DNA of 64,000 nucleotides from Planctomycetaceae bacterium. Its GTDB lineage: Bacteria > Planctomycetota > Planctomycetia > Planctomycetales > Planctomycetaceae. Below, one piece after another: positions 37,557 to 46,836 of this stretch (positions within the stretch are counted from its first letter, which is position 1; each line of letters begins with the position of its first letter). A program made the translations under genes and the position numbers. The notes under the pieces are model-generated. The model was not told where the DNA came from, did no database searches, and saw only the letters and a list, made by a program, of their open reading frames with translations. The DNA lies in contig JAKFWA010000002.1 of the NCBI GenBank assembly GCA_021732995.1, positions 99,098 to 163,097 on the forward strand, written 5' to 3'.

Positions 37557-39080
37557 TCAGTGGATGAACGGCACGAGGAAATGGACCGTCGTGATGATCA
37601 CGATGATCCCAATGACATCCAGAATGATGCCATAGCGAATCATGCGGGTTAGAGGCACGTATCCCGAACCGTAGACAATCGCGTTGCACGGAGTGGATAC
37701 GGGGAGCATGAAGCCGAGGCTGCAGGCGAAGGTGGCACCGAGAGCGGGTTCCAGCGGATCAATACCAGCTTGTTGAGCCATCGCGATCACAACAGGCACG
37801 ACTATGTTGGCGGATGCGGTATTCGAAGTCGCTTCCGAGACAAGAGTCCCAACGATGGTGGCTGCAATCAGCAGACCGAGGCTGCTGTCTCCGGTGGGCA
37901 GCAGAGTGATGAGCGTCCGGCCAATCGCGTCAGAAAGGCCGGTCTTTTGAGCAAGCACACCAAACGCGAAGCCGCCGCCGTACAGCAGCACGATGCCCCA
38001 GTCGATTTCGGCAGCCTCTTTCCACGTGATGGCTCGGCCATCGCGATCACCGGGGAGCAAGAAGAGCAACGCGGCGCCGAGCAACGCGGGCACAGATTCG
38101 GGCAGGCTGGCCTTCATCCATTTGTAGGCAGGGTGTGCATCTCCCATCACAAGCTCGGTGATGCCAGGTGTGACCCACAGGACAACGGTCACACAGAACG
38201 CGACAGCCGTTGAAATCTGAGACGTGGTCCACGGTCCCAGTTCCTGCTTGCGTTGAGCGAGCAGTTCGCGGCTGCCAGTGAGTTCTTTCACTCCAGACGG
38301 GCAAAGCCAGTTCAGATAGGCCCATAGGAAAAGGAAGCAGCCAATCACGATGGGGGTGCCGATGATGCACCACTCGAAGAACGAAACATCGACTTCAAGC
38401 TGCTTGCGAATCATGCCCAGCCCGATGGCATTGGGCGGCGTGCCGATGGGTGTTGCCAGTCCGCCGATGGATGCCGAAAACGAAGTCATCAGCATCATGC
38501 CGGTCGCATATCGCATGTCGATGCGCGGAGTACGACCGGCGGCGCTTTCGCGCAGCAGGAACTGCAGGATCGACAGTCCGATGGCGAACATCATGGCGGT
38601 GGTGGCGGTGTTAGAGATCCATGCGGAGATAAACGCCGTCACCGCGCCGAACGCGAACAGGATGCGCGAGGGACTCGACCCGACCCAGTTCAAAGAGAGC
38701 ACCGAATAGGCCACGCGTTTGTCGAGCCCATGCAGGAAGATGGCCTGAGCCAGCATGAACGAGCCGATGAAGAGGAACATCAACTGATCAGCGAAGGGTG
38801 CGAAGACTTCTTTCGCGTCGCCCACTTGCAGCACCACACACAGCGTCGCGCCCAGCAGGGCGGTCAGCGGCATGGGAAGCGCTTCACTCAACCACAAGAC
38901 CACAACCCCAGCCATAACGGCGCCGAGCCGATGCGCGGATTCCTTACCCTGCAGGGTCTCGAAGTTCCCGAACCAGACGGCGGCAAATGCGATCGGAGCG
39001 AGGATCATCCCGAGCTTGCTTCGAATACGTTCAAACTTCTCCTCCGCTGGAGACAGCACCGCCTTGAATTCGTCGCTCAT
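37557..39080 (-). CDS. DASS/SLC13 family sodium-coupled anion transporter
   Basis: A 507-residue polytopic permease starting at 39080, after a GGAG six bases upstream. About eleven hydrophobic segments are visible. The SLC13/DASS signatures are present: MSFSASIGGLATPIGTPPNAIGLG in the first half (residues about 195-218) and ATFACSLGFMLPVSTPCNAIVYGSG near the C-terminus. These are the paired Na+-binding SNT-type loops (here TPPN and TPCN). It probably imports dicarboxylates, citrate, sulfate or phosphate with sodium; the substrate cannot be assigned. It lies 41 bp downstream of the DUF1549/DUF1553 gene on the reverse complement side. Confidence 0.9.
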   Translation of the reverse strand: MSDEFKAVLSPAEEKFERIRSKLGMILAPIAFAAVWFGNFETLQGKESAHRLGAVMAGVVVLWLSEALPMPLTALLGATLCVVLQVGDAKEVFAPFADQLMFLFIGSFMLAQAIFLHGLDKRVAYSVLSLNWVGSSPSRILFAFGAVTAFISAWISNTATTAMMFAIGLSILQFLLRESAAGRTPRIDMRYATGMMLMTSFSASIGGLATPIGTPPNAIGLGMIRKQLEVDVSFFEWCIIGTPIVIGCFLFLWAYLNWLCPSGVKELTGSRELLAQRKQELGPWTTSQISTAVAFCVTVVLWVTPGITELVMGDAHPAYKWMKASLPESVPALLGAALLFLLPGDRDGRAITWKEAAEIDWGIVLLYGGGFAFGVLAQKTGLSDAIGRTLITLLPTGDSSLGLLIAATIVGTLVSEATSNTASANIVVPVVIAMAQQAGIDPLEPALGATFACSLGFMLPVSTPCNAIVYGSGYVPLTRMIRYGIILDVIGIIVIITTVHFLVPFIH

Positions 39081-39121
39081 GGAAACTCCGCTGAGGGTTC
39101 GCTCGAACACGCTCAGTTAAT

Positions 39122-40981
39122 TCAGTCGATGTAGATGAACTCGTTGAGATTAAAGATCGCGGCGCACAAGTCGCGTAACGCAGCGTCGTCTCCGCTCATC
39201 AGGAAGTGCTCGCTGACTTTGCTCTCATCCTCTGTCGGCGCTCGCCCCAGTGCCTGCCGGTAGACCAGTTCGATCTGTTGCCGACGATCATCACCGGCAA
39301 CGAATCGAACTCGCGAAGCAAACTCCCGCGAGAGTTCGCGCGTCAGGTCCGAGTTCATCAGGAACAGCGCTTGCGGGGCGATGGTGGACTGATTGCGGCG
39401 CGGGCAACTGGCATTCGTATCCGGTTTGTCGAATGCCTCGAACAGCGGATAACGCAGGTTGCGACGCACAAATAAATAAATGCTGCGACGGTCCCATTCG
39501 GCTGGTTTCTCGGTGACCGGCCACTGGTTTTTGAGCAACGTCTGCACCAATTCCGGAGGCAGGGGAGGACGGATGCCTTGACCGGTGCGCTGAGCGTTGA
39601 GTCGTCCTGACACCGACAGCATGGCGTCGCGAATAGCTTCGCCCTCCAGTCGTCGCGAGGTGCCTCGCGAATGCAATTTCAACAGGCCGTCGCGGTCCAG
39701 TGAACGTTGCCACTGTTGCCGCACTTCTTCTGACGCATCGTCGGGCAACCGGCTCGCCTGCCGGTAAGTGGCCGATGACACAATCAGACGGTGCATTTCC
39801 TTGAGACTCCAGTTGCGGCGCGGAATCTCTGTTGCCAGCCAGTTCAGCAGTTCGAGCTGTGCCGGGCTCTCACCGACAATTCCAAAATCGTTCGCCGTGC
39901 CGGAGAGGCCCATTCCGAAGTGAAACTGCCAGAGCCGATTGGCCAGCACGCGCGTCGTCAGTGGATGATCTGGCTGCGTCAGCCAGTCGGCCAGTTGCGT
40001 TCGCAGGTTGGAACGATCCTTCGTCACCTGCGGTTTTGCCGAACTGTGATTGGCGACGCGCAAAAAATCGGGCTCAACTTCCGGGCCGGGGCGTCGGAAG
40101 TCGCCGCGAATCAACAGACGACTGGAGGCGGAGACTTTATTGCCACTCGGCGGAGCGGCCAGCACATCCCGTTTGAATTCGAACGCGCGGTCGAAGAAGG
40201 CTCGCAGCCGGTAGAAATCCAGTTGGCTAACCGGGTCGAACTTGTGATCGTGACACTGAGCACATCCCAACTGCGTGCCCAGAAACACCTGCGCGACAGT
40301 GCCGGTCATGTCGTTCAGAAAGTCAGAACGCCGCTCATCCTGCTGATTCACGTCCGGCATGTCCGGGCCACAAATCAGAAAGCCGGTAGCGACGCGAAAC
40401 TCGGCTGCGATCTCATCGCCAGCAAGCTGCTGTCGCGTGAATTGATCGAACGGCAGGTCGGCGTTCAAGGCTTCGATCACCCAGTCCCGATAGCGCCAAG
40501 CCTCGGTGCGAACTTTGTCGTGCTCGTAGCCGTCCGTTTCGGCGAAGCGGGCCAGATCGAGCCAGTGTTGCCCCCAGCGCTCTCCGTAGGAGGGCGACGC
40601 CAGCAGACGCTCGACGAGTTGCTCGTAAGCATCCGCCGATTGATCGGTCATAAAACGCTGTACGTCTTCGATCGAAGGCGGCAGGCCAGTCAGATCGAAC
40701 GACAACCGACGGATCAGCGTGGTGCGGGATGCTTGAGGCGCGGGTTTGAGTTCAGCTTTCTCCAGGCGGCTGAGGATGAACTGGTCGATGGCGTTGATTG
40801 GCCACTCGGTTTGAGTCACCACCGGAACCGGCGGACGTTCCAGCTTCGAGTAGGCCCAATGCTGGCGGTCGCCCTCAGTAATAGGAGGTTCGGTCGTCGA
40901 CTCCTCAGCGGGCTCTTTTGACTCTTCGGCGCGCAGCACCGCGCAGGAGAGCAGCAGCAGGCATATCCAAAAATTCTTCAT
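39122..40981 (-). CDS. DUF1549/DUF1553 secreted protein with CxxCH motif
   Basis: A 619-residue exported protein starting at 40981 (signal MKNFWICLLLLSCAVLRAEE). The DUF1549 part, about residues 60-250, contains IDQFILSRLEKAELKPAPQ, RRLSFDLTGLPPSIEDV, GERWGQHWLDLARFAETDG and the heme-like CAQCHDHKFDPVSQLDFY. The DUF1553 part follows with TTRVLANRLWQFHFGMGLSGT and a late YRQALGRAPTEDE. It lacks the N-terminal PSD1 cytochrome domain seen in longer homologues. These proteins usually sit beside DUF1501 genes, but here a DASS transporter follows. Function is not established; a role in extracellular polymer use is often proposed. Confidence 0.9.
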   Translation of the reverse strand: MKNFWICLLLLSCAVLRAEESKEPAEESTTEPPITEGDRQHWAYSKLERPPVPVVTQTEWPINAIDQFILSRLEKAELKPAPQASRTTLIRRLSFDLTGLPPSIEDVQRFMTDQSADAYEQLVERLLASPSYGERWGQHWLDLARFAETDGYEHDKVRTEAWRYRDWVIEALNADLPFDQFTRQQLAGDEIAAEFRVATGFLICGPDMPDVNQQDERRSDFLNDMTGTVAQVFLGTQLGCAQCHDHKFDPVSQLDFYRLRAFFDRAFEFKRDVLAAPPSGNKVSASSRLLIRGDFRRPGPEVEPDFLRVANHSSAKPQVTKDRSNLRTQLADWLTQPDHPLTTRVLANRLWQFHFGMGLSGTANDFGIVGESPAQLELLNWLATEIPRRNWSLKEMHRLIVSSATYRQASRLPDDASEEVRQQWQRSLDRDGLLKLHSRGTSRRLEGEAIRDAMLSVSGRLNAQRTGQGIRPPLPPELVQTLLKNQWPVTEKPAEWDRRSIYLFVRRNLRYPLFEAFDKPDTNASCPRRNQSTIAPQALFLMNSDLTRELSREFASRVRFVAGDDRRQQIELVYRQALGRAPTEDESKVSEHFLMSGDDAALRDLCAAIFNLNEFIYID

Positions 40982-41250
40982 TCGACACCCGCTCAAAAGG
41001 CAACAATTCCCGTGCAGAGAAGGTAACCGATCGCGTCGCCGTCCGAGAACTTTTCGAGAGTTCCGAAAACGGATTTTCCAGTTCGTAACGCTCGCGGCTG
41101 ACCTGACAGATCGCTCCGACCGCACTGAGCCGCGAAATCAGTCGCAACATTAGCGCGATCGGGGGACACCACGTTGACCGCCTTTTCCAGCTCAGCCTAT
41201 TCTCGCAGTGTCGCATGCCCAATATTTGATGCATGCCAAGGAGTGTTGTG

Positions 41251-44121
41251 ATGCGAACTCGTCGAATGTCACTCGTTGGAGTGTGTTTCGCCGTGCTGTG
41301 TGCAGGTTCTCAGCCGGTCCACGCGGAGGATCCGCTGCACGTGGAGATTGACCGTCTGCTGGAGCCGACCGGCCCGGTAGCGGGCAAGTGTGCGGACACC
41401 GAATTCCTGCGCCGCGCCTCGCTCGACATCCTCGGCATGCCTCCCACGATTGATGAAACCCGCGCGTTCCTCGCGGATCAGACTCCCGACAAGCGGCAGC
41501 AACTGGTCGACCGGTTACTGGCCCGGCCCGAGCATGCGCGACATCTGGCGACGACGCTGGACATCATGCTGATGGAACGTCGAGCCAACGCGACGATCTC
41601 TCAGGACGACTGGGTGAAGTACATCCATCAGTCCGTTGTGGCCAACAAACCCTACAACGTGCTGGCGCGAGAGATCCTGTCGGCAACTGGCTCGGAAGCC
41701 GGATTGCGACCCGCCGTGCGGTTCTATCTGGATCGCGCCAACGGCGAACCAAATTCAGTGACGCGCGATGTCGGGCGCATGTTCTTCGGCCGCGATCTGG
41801 CGTGTGCTCAATGTCACGACAGCCCGCTGATCGATGACTACCGCCAGTCGGACTATCACGGCCTGCTGGCCTACTTCGGCGGCGGCGTGCTGGTGACTCG
41901 CAAAGAGGGCGAGAAGCAGACTCCCGTCAATTACTACGGTGAGAAGTCCAGCAACGAAGTGCATTTTGAATCGGTGTTCATCAAGGGCGTGAAGCACCTG
42001 ACTGGCCCGCGCGTGCTGGATGATATTGAACTGGCGGAACCGGTGCTGCTGCCCGGTGACGAATACACCGTAAAACCCGCCGATGGTGTGCTGCCCGTGC
42101 CGAAGTTCAGTCGCCGCGCCAAGTTTGCCGAACTGGCGACGAACGGCTCGAACCGCGCGTTCAATGAGAACATCGCGAATCGCATGTGGGCGATGATGTT
42201 CGGTCGGGGACTGGTGCATCCCGTCGATTTGCATCATTCGTCCAACCCGCCGTCGCATCCTGAACTGATGCGGTTGCTGGGCGAGCGGATGGCAACTCTG
42301 AAGTTCGACTTGCGCACCTTCCTGCGGGAGATCGCGCTGACCAATGCGTATCAACGCGGACTGGAACTCCCGGCTGAGTTGCCAAAGTCGTCGGCTGCGG
42401 CGAAGGAACAACTGACGGCTTTAGAAGCTCGCAAGGTGGAACTGGCTGCGAAGTCAGAGGCCGCTCGCGCCGCTTTCAACGCTGCGATTGATGAATGGAA
42501 CAAGGCCGAGGCCGCACTGCTGCCCGTCGTGGCTGAAGTCGACAAAGCCCGCGCGGTGCATGCGGACGCCGCAGGCAAGCTGGTTCCGCTGGAGAAGAAG
42601 ATTGCAGACGCTACGACGGCGCTGACCACCAAACGCTCGCACTTTGACGTCTTCAAAGCTGCTGCTGACGCCACGGCCGCGTCGCTGGCGAAGCTGCCGA
42701 ACGATGCGGACTTGAAGGCCGCCAATACCACACTGGCGGCACACCTGCAGACACTTACGGCAGAACTACCCCCACTAGAGAAGGCTGTGGCTGATGCGCA
42801 AGCCGCCGCGAAGCCTCAGCAGGACGCCGTCGCGAATGCTCAGCAGGCATTTGCCGCCGCCGCTCAGAAGGCCGCTCCGTTCCGCGACGCTGTGCGCGCC
42901 AAAGAACAAGACATGCTCGGCAAACGTCGCGAGATGATTTTGGTGCAGACGGGCGTATCCCGCACCGACAAGCGAATTGAAACGCTGAAGATCGTCTCAG
43001 AGTTCGAAAAGCTGCAGGCGGAGTTCGCGAGTGCGACTCAGATTGTGCAGACGCAAACTCCTGTGCTGCCGGGCGAAAAGCAGAAGCTGACCGATGCCGT
43101 TGCTCTGATGACTCTGCGGCAGACCGAACACAAAGCCGCTGCGGAAACAAAGGCTGCTGCCGAGAAGGCACTGACCGAGTTCAAGACATCGCTGGCCAGC
43201 CAGCAGGCGACATCCGCGTCGGTCACCGCGGCGCTCGCTCAGGCACAGGCTGCGCTCGGCAAGATTCCGAACGATGCCGCGATTGTGGAAGCGATTGCCA
43301 AGCTCAAGGCGCGGAACACTGACTTTGAATCTCAAGTGGTGGCTCTGAAGCCCAAGGTGGACGCGGCCACAATTGCCATGACCGACGCCACCACGAAGGA
43401 GCAAGTGGCTCTCACCAACATGAACGCGGCGGTCGAAGCGAAGACCAAGCTCGACAAGTCCGTGGCCGAACTGGAGGCGGCGTTGAATCAGGCCCGCGAG
43501 ACCATGCAGCAACGCAAGGGCTCGATTGATGATTCGGTCACGACCCTGACGACCAGATGGGGTCAGGATTTCTCAGTCGCGAATTTGAAGCCGCTGACGC
43601 CCGAGCAAATGTGCTGGAGCATCCTACGCGTGACCGGCATCTACGATCGCCAGCGCACTGCCGAAGAAGCGGAACTCAACAAGAAGGCTCCGCTTTCCGA
43701 AGAGGCGAAGAAGGACCCGGCTCAACTGGCGGCTCGTGCGCTGGAGATCGAACAGAACACGTTCAACAAGCTGAAGCCCAACGTCGGCGCCTTCGTGAAC
43801 GTGTACGGGGCGGGTACGGGACAACCTCAAGGCGACTTCTTTGCGACCGCCGATCAGGCTTTGTTTGCCGCGAACGGCGGCGTGTTCACGTCATGGGCTT
43901 CGCCATCAGGCGGGAATGTCACCGAGCGAGTGATCGCGCAAGCCGATCCGAAGCTGGCTGCTCAGGATCTTTACCTCACCATCTTCGTACGCATGCCGAC
44001 CGAAGCCGAAGTGAACTCGGTGTCCGCGTACCTCGCCGGTCGTCCGCAGGACCGAGCAGTCGCAGCTCAAGAACTCGTCTGGGCCATGCTGACATCTGCT
44101 GAGTTCCGTTTTGGTTATTGA
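41251..44121 (+). CDS. DUF1549/DUF1553 protein with a coiled coil of about 400 residues inserted in DUF1553
   Basis: A 956-residue exported protein. The start at 41251 has AAGGAG seven bases upstream and a signal peptide (MRTRRMSLVGVCFAVLCAGSQPVHA). DUF1549 occupies about 30-245 with FLRRASLDILGMPPTIDETR and CAQCHDSPLIDDYRQSDY. The first part of DUF1553 (NRAFNENIANRMWAMMFGRGLV) ends near residue 372. About 395 residues of Ala/Lys/Glu/Thr-rich heptads follow, including two cognate stretches with LAKLPNDADLKAA and LGKIPNDAAIVEA. DUF1553 then resumes at about 775 (CWSILRVTGIYDRQ) and ends with LTSAEFRFGY. It is divergent from the ordinary DUF1549 gene. Such a rod would hold the two halves apart. 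Confidence 0.88.
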   Translation: MRTRRMSLVGVCFAVLCAGSQPVHAEDPLHVEIDRLLEPTGPVAGKCADTEFLRRASLDILGMPPTIDETRAFLADQTPDKRQQLVDRLLARPEHARHLATTLDIMLMERRANATISQDDWVKYIHQSVVANKPYNVLAREILSATGSEAGLRPAVRFYLDRANGEPNSVTRDVGRMFFGRDLACAQCHDSPLIDDYRQSDYHGLLAYFGGGVLVTRKEGEKQTPVNYYGEKSSNEVHFESVFIKGVKHLTGPRVLDDIELAEPVLLPGDEYTVKPADGVLPVPKFSRRAKFAELATNGSNRAFNENIANRMWAMMFGRGLVHPVDLHHSSNPPSHPELMRLLGERMATLKFDLRTFLREIALTNAYQRGLELPAELPKSSAAAKEQLTALEARKVELAAKSEAARAAFNAAIDEWNKAEAALLPVVAEVDKARAVHADAAGKLVPLEKKIADATTALTTKRSHFDVFKAAADATAASLAKLPNDADLKAANTTLAAHLQTLTAELPPLEKAVADAQAAAKPQQDAVANAQQAFAAAAQKAAPFRDAVRAKEQDMLGKRREMILVQTGVSRTDKRIETLKIVSEFEKLQAEFASATQIVQTQTPVLPGEKQKLTDAVALMTLRQTEHKAAAETKAAAEKALTEFKTSLASQQATSASVTAALAQAQAALGKIPNDAAIVEAIAKLKARNTDFESQVVALKPKVDAATIAMTDATTKEQVALTNMNAAVEAKTKLDKSVAELEAALNQARETMQQRKGSIDDSVTTLTTRWGQDFSVANLKPLTPEQMCWSILRVTGIYDRQRTAEEAELNKKAPLSEEAKKDPAQLAARALEIEQNTFNKLKPNVGAFVNVYGAGTGQPQGDFFATADQALFAANGGVFTSWASPSGGNVTERVIAQADPKLAAQDLYLTIFVRMPTEAEVNSVSAYLAGRPQDRAVAAQELVWAMLTSAEFRFGY

Positions 44122-44128
44122 GTTTTAG

Positions 44129-44210
44129 CCACGAATGAAACACGGATTGAACACGGACAAAGGAACTCATCTTCCTTCTTATCGGTGTTCCATCCGTGTT
44201 TGATCCGTGG
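44129..44210. repeat. Imperfect inverted repeat between convergent genes
   Basis: The 17-bp arms 44129-44145 (CCACGAATGAAACACGG) and 44194-44210 (CCGTGTTTGATCCGTGG) match at 15 of 17 positions as reverse complements, with further partial pairing inside. It lies between the convergent DUF1549 and FGGY kinase genes and may act as a bidirectional terminator. Its ACACGG-rich wording resembles the element at 60835-60917. Confidence 0.72.
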
Positions 44211-44319
44211 CCGAAGAATTTTCCTCGCGAGAATACGAGGTCGCGCGGTAACTCGAGATCACGCTCGGATTCCCGCCTGGCTTTTCTCCGGGGCTGATCG
44301 TCCTCCGGTCCTGCTTCTC

Positions 44320-45771
44320 TCAATTCAGCGTCCGGTCGTAGGTCACCAACTTGCCGGCTTCGTTGAGATCTCGGCAGATGCCGGTGCCGACCGTGGCAAT
44401 CAAGGCGGCTCCGAAGGCGGCTTCTTCACGGTGGCGGGTGGCTCGCGGTTGCAGTGCGAAGCGCACGGCGACGATGCTGGCCAGCAATGAATTTTCACGC
44501 AGTCCGTTGCCGGCGGTGATGAGTTGCGTCTGCGGGTGCCCGGTCACGCTGAGGATCAGGTCGTACGCCGCGCGGTAGTCGGTGGCCATGCCCTCGATGA
44601 GTGATCGCGCGAAATGGCCGGGTGTCAGATTCTGAGCGGACAGGCCCGTCAATGAACCTCGTTGAGTGGGGTTCGCGCGAGTCCCTGAGAACGTCGGGAC
44701 GAAGTTCAAATCGGCGGCACCGGCCGGGATGCTCTCAGCCAGTTTCGTCAGTACGGAGTACAGCGGCTTGTCGACAGTCTGGCCGAAGACTTGCTCGCCC
44801 ACTTGTCGAAAGAATTGTTCGACAAGTTGAAACTGCCAGCCTCCGCACAGGCCGACGCATGACAGCAGGTTGCCCGCGATCGGGAACGGTCGCAGTTCGA
44901 TGGGCGGCCGATATTCCGAGCCCGGTGTGAAAACCGCTACCTGAGCTCCCGTGCCTACGTTGAGCAGCACGGACGAGTGCCGATCGGCCACGCTGCCCAG
45001 AAAGCTCGCCTGATGGTCTCCAATTGGAACGAACACCGGCATGCCCACCGGTAAACCAGTCGCGACGGCGATCTCCGGGGTCAGTTGCCCGACAACTTCG
45101 TTCGCTTCCCGCACCGTTGGAAACTGATTGAGAGAGACGCCGAGTGCCTCAACGACGGACTGATTCCATTGGCGAGTCGGAACATCAAACACACCCGCCG
45201 AGCCCGCGCAACTCGGATCAGTTGCGGGTGCACTGCTTGTCAGCGCGGCGGCGAATACATCCATCAGGAAGCACGCGGTGCCCTGCTTCGGCAAGCGATC
45301 CTGAGCCGCCAGCCAGAACAGGCTGGTCGCCATAAAGCCGGTGCGCAATCGGCAACCCGTGCGATGAGCCAACTCAGGCGAGATCCGTTGATTCGCAGCT
45401 TCTACCCAGGTCATGCCGGTTGTTCTGGATGGTTCATTGCCGCGCTGATCCTGCCAGTTGATGAACGGTGTCAGCGGCTTCAAATCGCGATCGACGACCA
45501 CCATGCCATGCTGCTGCCCGGTGATTCCCAAACCGGCCACCTGACTGGCTTGCGTACCAAGCTGGTCCGCGATCTTGCGCAGGCATTCGATGCCGCAATC
45601 GATCAGCTTTCGAGCATCAAACTCGGAATAACCGCGTGCTCGATCCGCGTCCGAAGTGGTGTTGCCGGAAGTCGCGGCGGTGGCATTGGCGACGATGCGT
45701 CCCGTCTCCGCATCAACGGCAATGCAGGTGGTCTTCGTGGTTCCAAGATCAATGCCGAGCACTAACGCCAT
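44320..45771 (-). CDS. FGGY-family carbohydrate kinase (sedoheptulokinase-like)
   Basis: A 483-residue sugar kinase; the start at 45771 gives the family N-terminus MALVLGIDLGTTKTTCIAVD (phosphate-1 motif). GLGITGQQHGMVVVD, INWQDQRG, TGFMATSLFWLA, PIGDHQASFLGS, LLNVGTGAQVAVF and ITAGNGLREN follow in order and cover both ATPase-fold halves. The WQDxR and TGFxATxxFWL blocks resemble sedoheptulokinase more than xylulokinase, but the substrate is not certain. It lies 27 bp downstream of the WD40 gene on the same strand and may share its transcript. Confidence 0.85.
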   Translation of the reverse strand: MALVLGIDLGTTKTTCIAVDAETGRIVANATAATSGNTTSDADRARGYSEFDARKLIDCGIECLRKIADQLGTQASQVAGLGITGQQHGMVVVDRDLKPLTPFINWQDQRGNEPSRTTGMTWVEAANQRISPELAHRTGCRLRTGFMATSLFWLAAQDRLPKQGTACFLMDVFAAALTSSAPATDPSCAGSAGVFDVPTRQWNQSVVEALGVSLNQFPTVREANEVVGQLTPEIAVATGLPVGMPVFVPIGDHQASFLGSVADRHSSVLLNVGTGAQVAVFTPGSEYRPPIELRPFPIAGNLLSCVGLCGGWQFQLVEQFFRQVGEQVFGQTVDKPLYSVLTKLAESIPAGAADLNFVPTFSGTRANPTQRGSLTGLSAQNLTPGHFARSLIEGMATDYRAAYDLILSVTGHPQTQLITAGNGLRENSLLASIVAVRFALQPRATRHREEAAFGAALIATVGTGICRDLNEAGKLVTYDRTLN

Positions 45772-45798
45772 GACTGAGCCATCTCCCATTCGGGGGTG

Positions 45799-46761
45799 TT
45801 ACTTTACGTTCCAGAATTCCACGTCCGCGGTATTTGAAACTGTTACCGCTTGAGCACCATCTCCGGAGACAGTGAGGGCATGAATCGGCTGGCCAGTGTT
45901 GATGCTGCGGTCCAATCGAGGCGTCGGGCCGTCACAGTTCCATAACCGAATGCGGCCATCCCAACTGCCGGTGATCAGCCGCTGATCGCGCCACACGAGT
46001 CCCACAACGGCATCCGGCTGGTCGGCACGAGCCACCACCTCGCGTTTGACGGGATCCCAGACTCGCAGTTGACCGTTCCAGTCGCCGGACACCAGCCACT
46101 TGCCATCTGGCGACCAGGCCAGGCACGGAACCTCGGTGCGATGTTCGGTGATGCTGCCCAACTGCGAATCGGTCTTGAGGTCGTACCAGACCAGCTTGCC
46201 TTCGGTACCCGCGGTGATGAGCACGTCGGATCCCGGCTGCAGCGTCATCGCCTTGATCCCGCGATGACCGGACTTGCGCAGCGTGAGTTTCTTCTTAGGC
46301 GCGGCCGTCGCGATGCGGCCGTCGGCGAGACCGAATAGCACGCTCAACTCGTTCGTCTTGCGAAACACCATCGCGGTGACGGGCATCTCAGGGCTCTGCA
46401 GCGGCATCGCCTTGAAGTCGGGCATCTGCCAGGCACGCAGTTCACCGTTCAGGCCGGATGCCACCAGCGCTCCATCCGGCGAAACGCTCAGTGCGACAAT
46501 CGGCTGCCGGGAACTCGGTTCCAGCGTTTGCAGACGTTCCGAAGCCAGATCCAGCGACAGCACGGTTCCCGTCGCCGAGCCCAGCAGGAGCAGCCGGTCG
46601 TCCAACGCATATTTGACTTCGGTCAGGTGTTGAACGGTTGCAGGCAGGCGGCGTGAGAACTCAGGCGGCAGCGTTCGCCGAGTCGTCCACCACCATACGG
46701 CGACTCCGGCGATCAATGTCACGCTTGCCAATCCAGCGGCTATCCACAACCACCGTGTCAC
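45799..46761 (-). CDS. Membrane-anchored WD40 repeat protein
   Basis: A 320-residue protein. An N-terminal anchor (WLWIAAGLASVTLIAGVAVWWW) is followed by about seven WD40 blades, for example EVPCLAWSPDGKWLVSGDWNGQLRVWD and VGLVWRDQRLITGSWDGRIRLWN. No catalytic motif is visible; the propeller should be a protein-interaction platform on the far side of the membrane. It is flanked by the FGGY kinase (27 bp) and DUF1080 (75 bp) genes on the same strand, a possible three-gene unit transcribed from the DUF1080 side. Confidence 0.88.
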   Translation of the reverse strand: MTRWLWIAAGLASVTLIAGVAVWWWTTRRTLPPEFSRRLPATVQHLTEVKYALDDRLLLLGSATGTVLSLDLASERLQTLEPSSRQPIVALSVSPDGALVASGLNGELRAWQMPDFKAMPLQSPEMPVTAMVFRKTNELSVLFGLADGRIATAAPKKKLTLRKSGHRGIKAMTLQPGSDVLITAGTEGKLVWYDLKTDSQLGSITEHRTEVPCLAWSPDGKWLVSGDWNGQLRVWDPVKREVVARADQPDAVVGLVWRDQRLITGSWDGRIRLWNCDGPTPRLDRSINTGQPIHALTVSGDGAQAVTVSNTADVEFWNVK

Positions 46762-46836
46762 GCCGCGAGTCCTTCTGAGAATGATCTGAAGAGGTGGGCT
46801 TCCTCATGAAACCCACCGGGTTGCTTCAAGTTGCGA

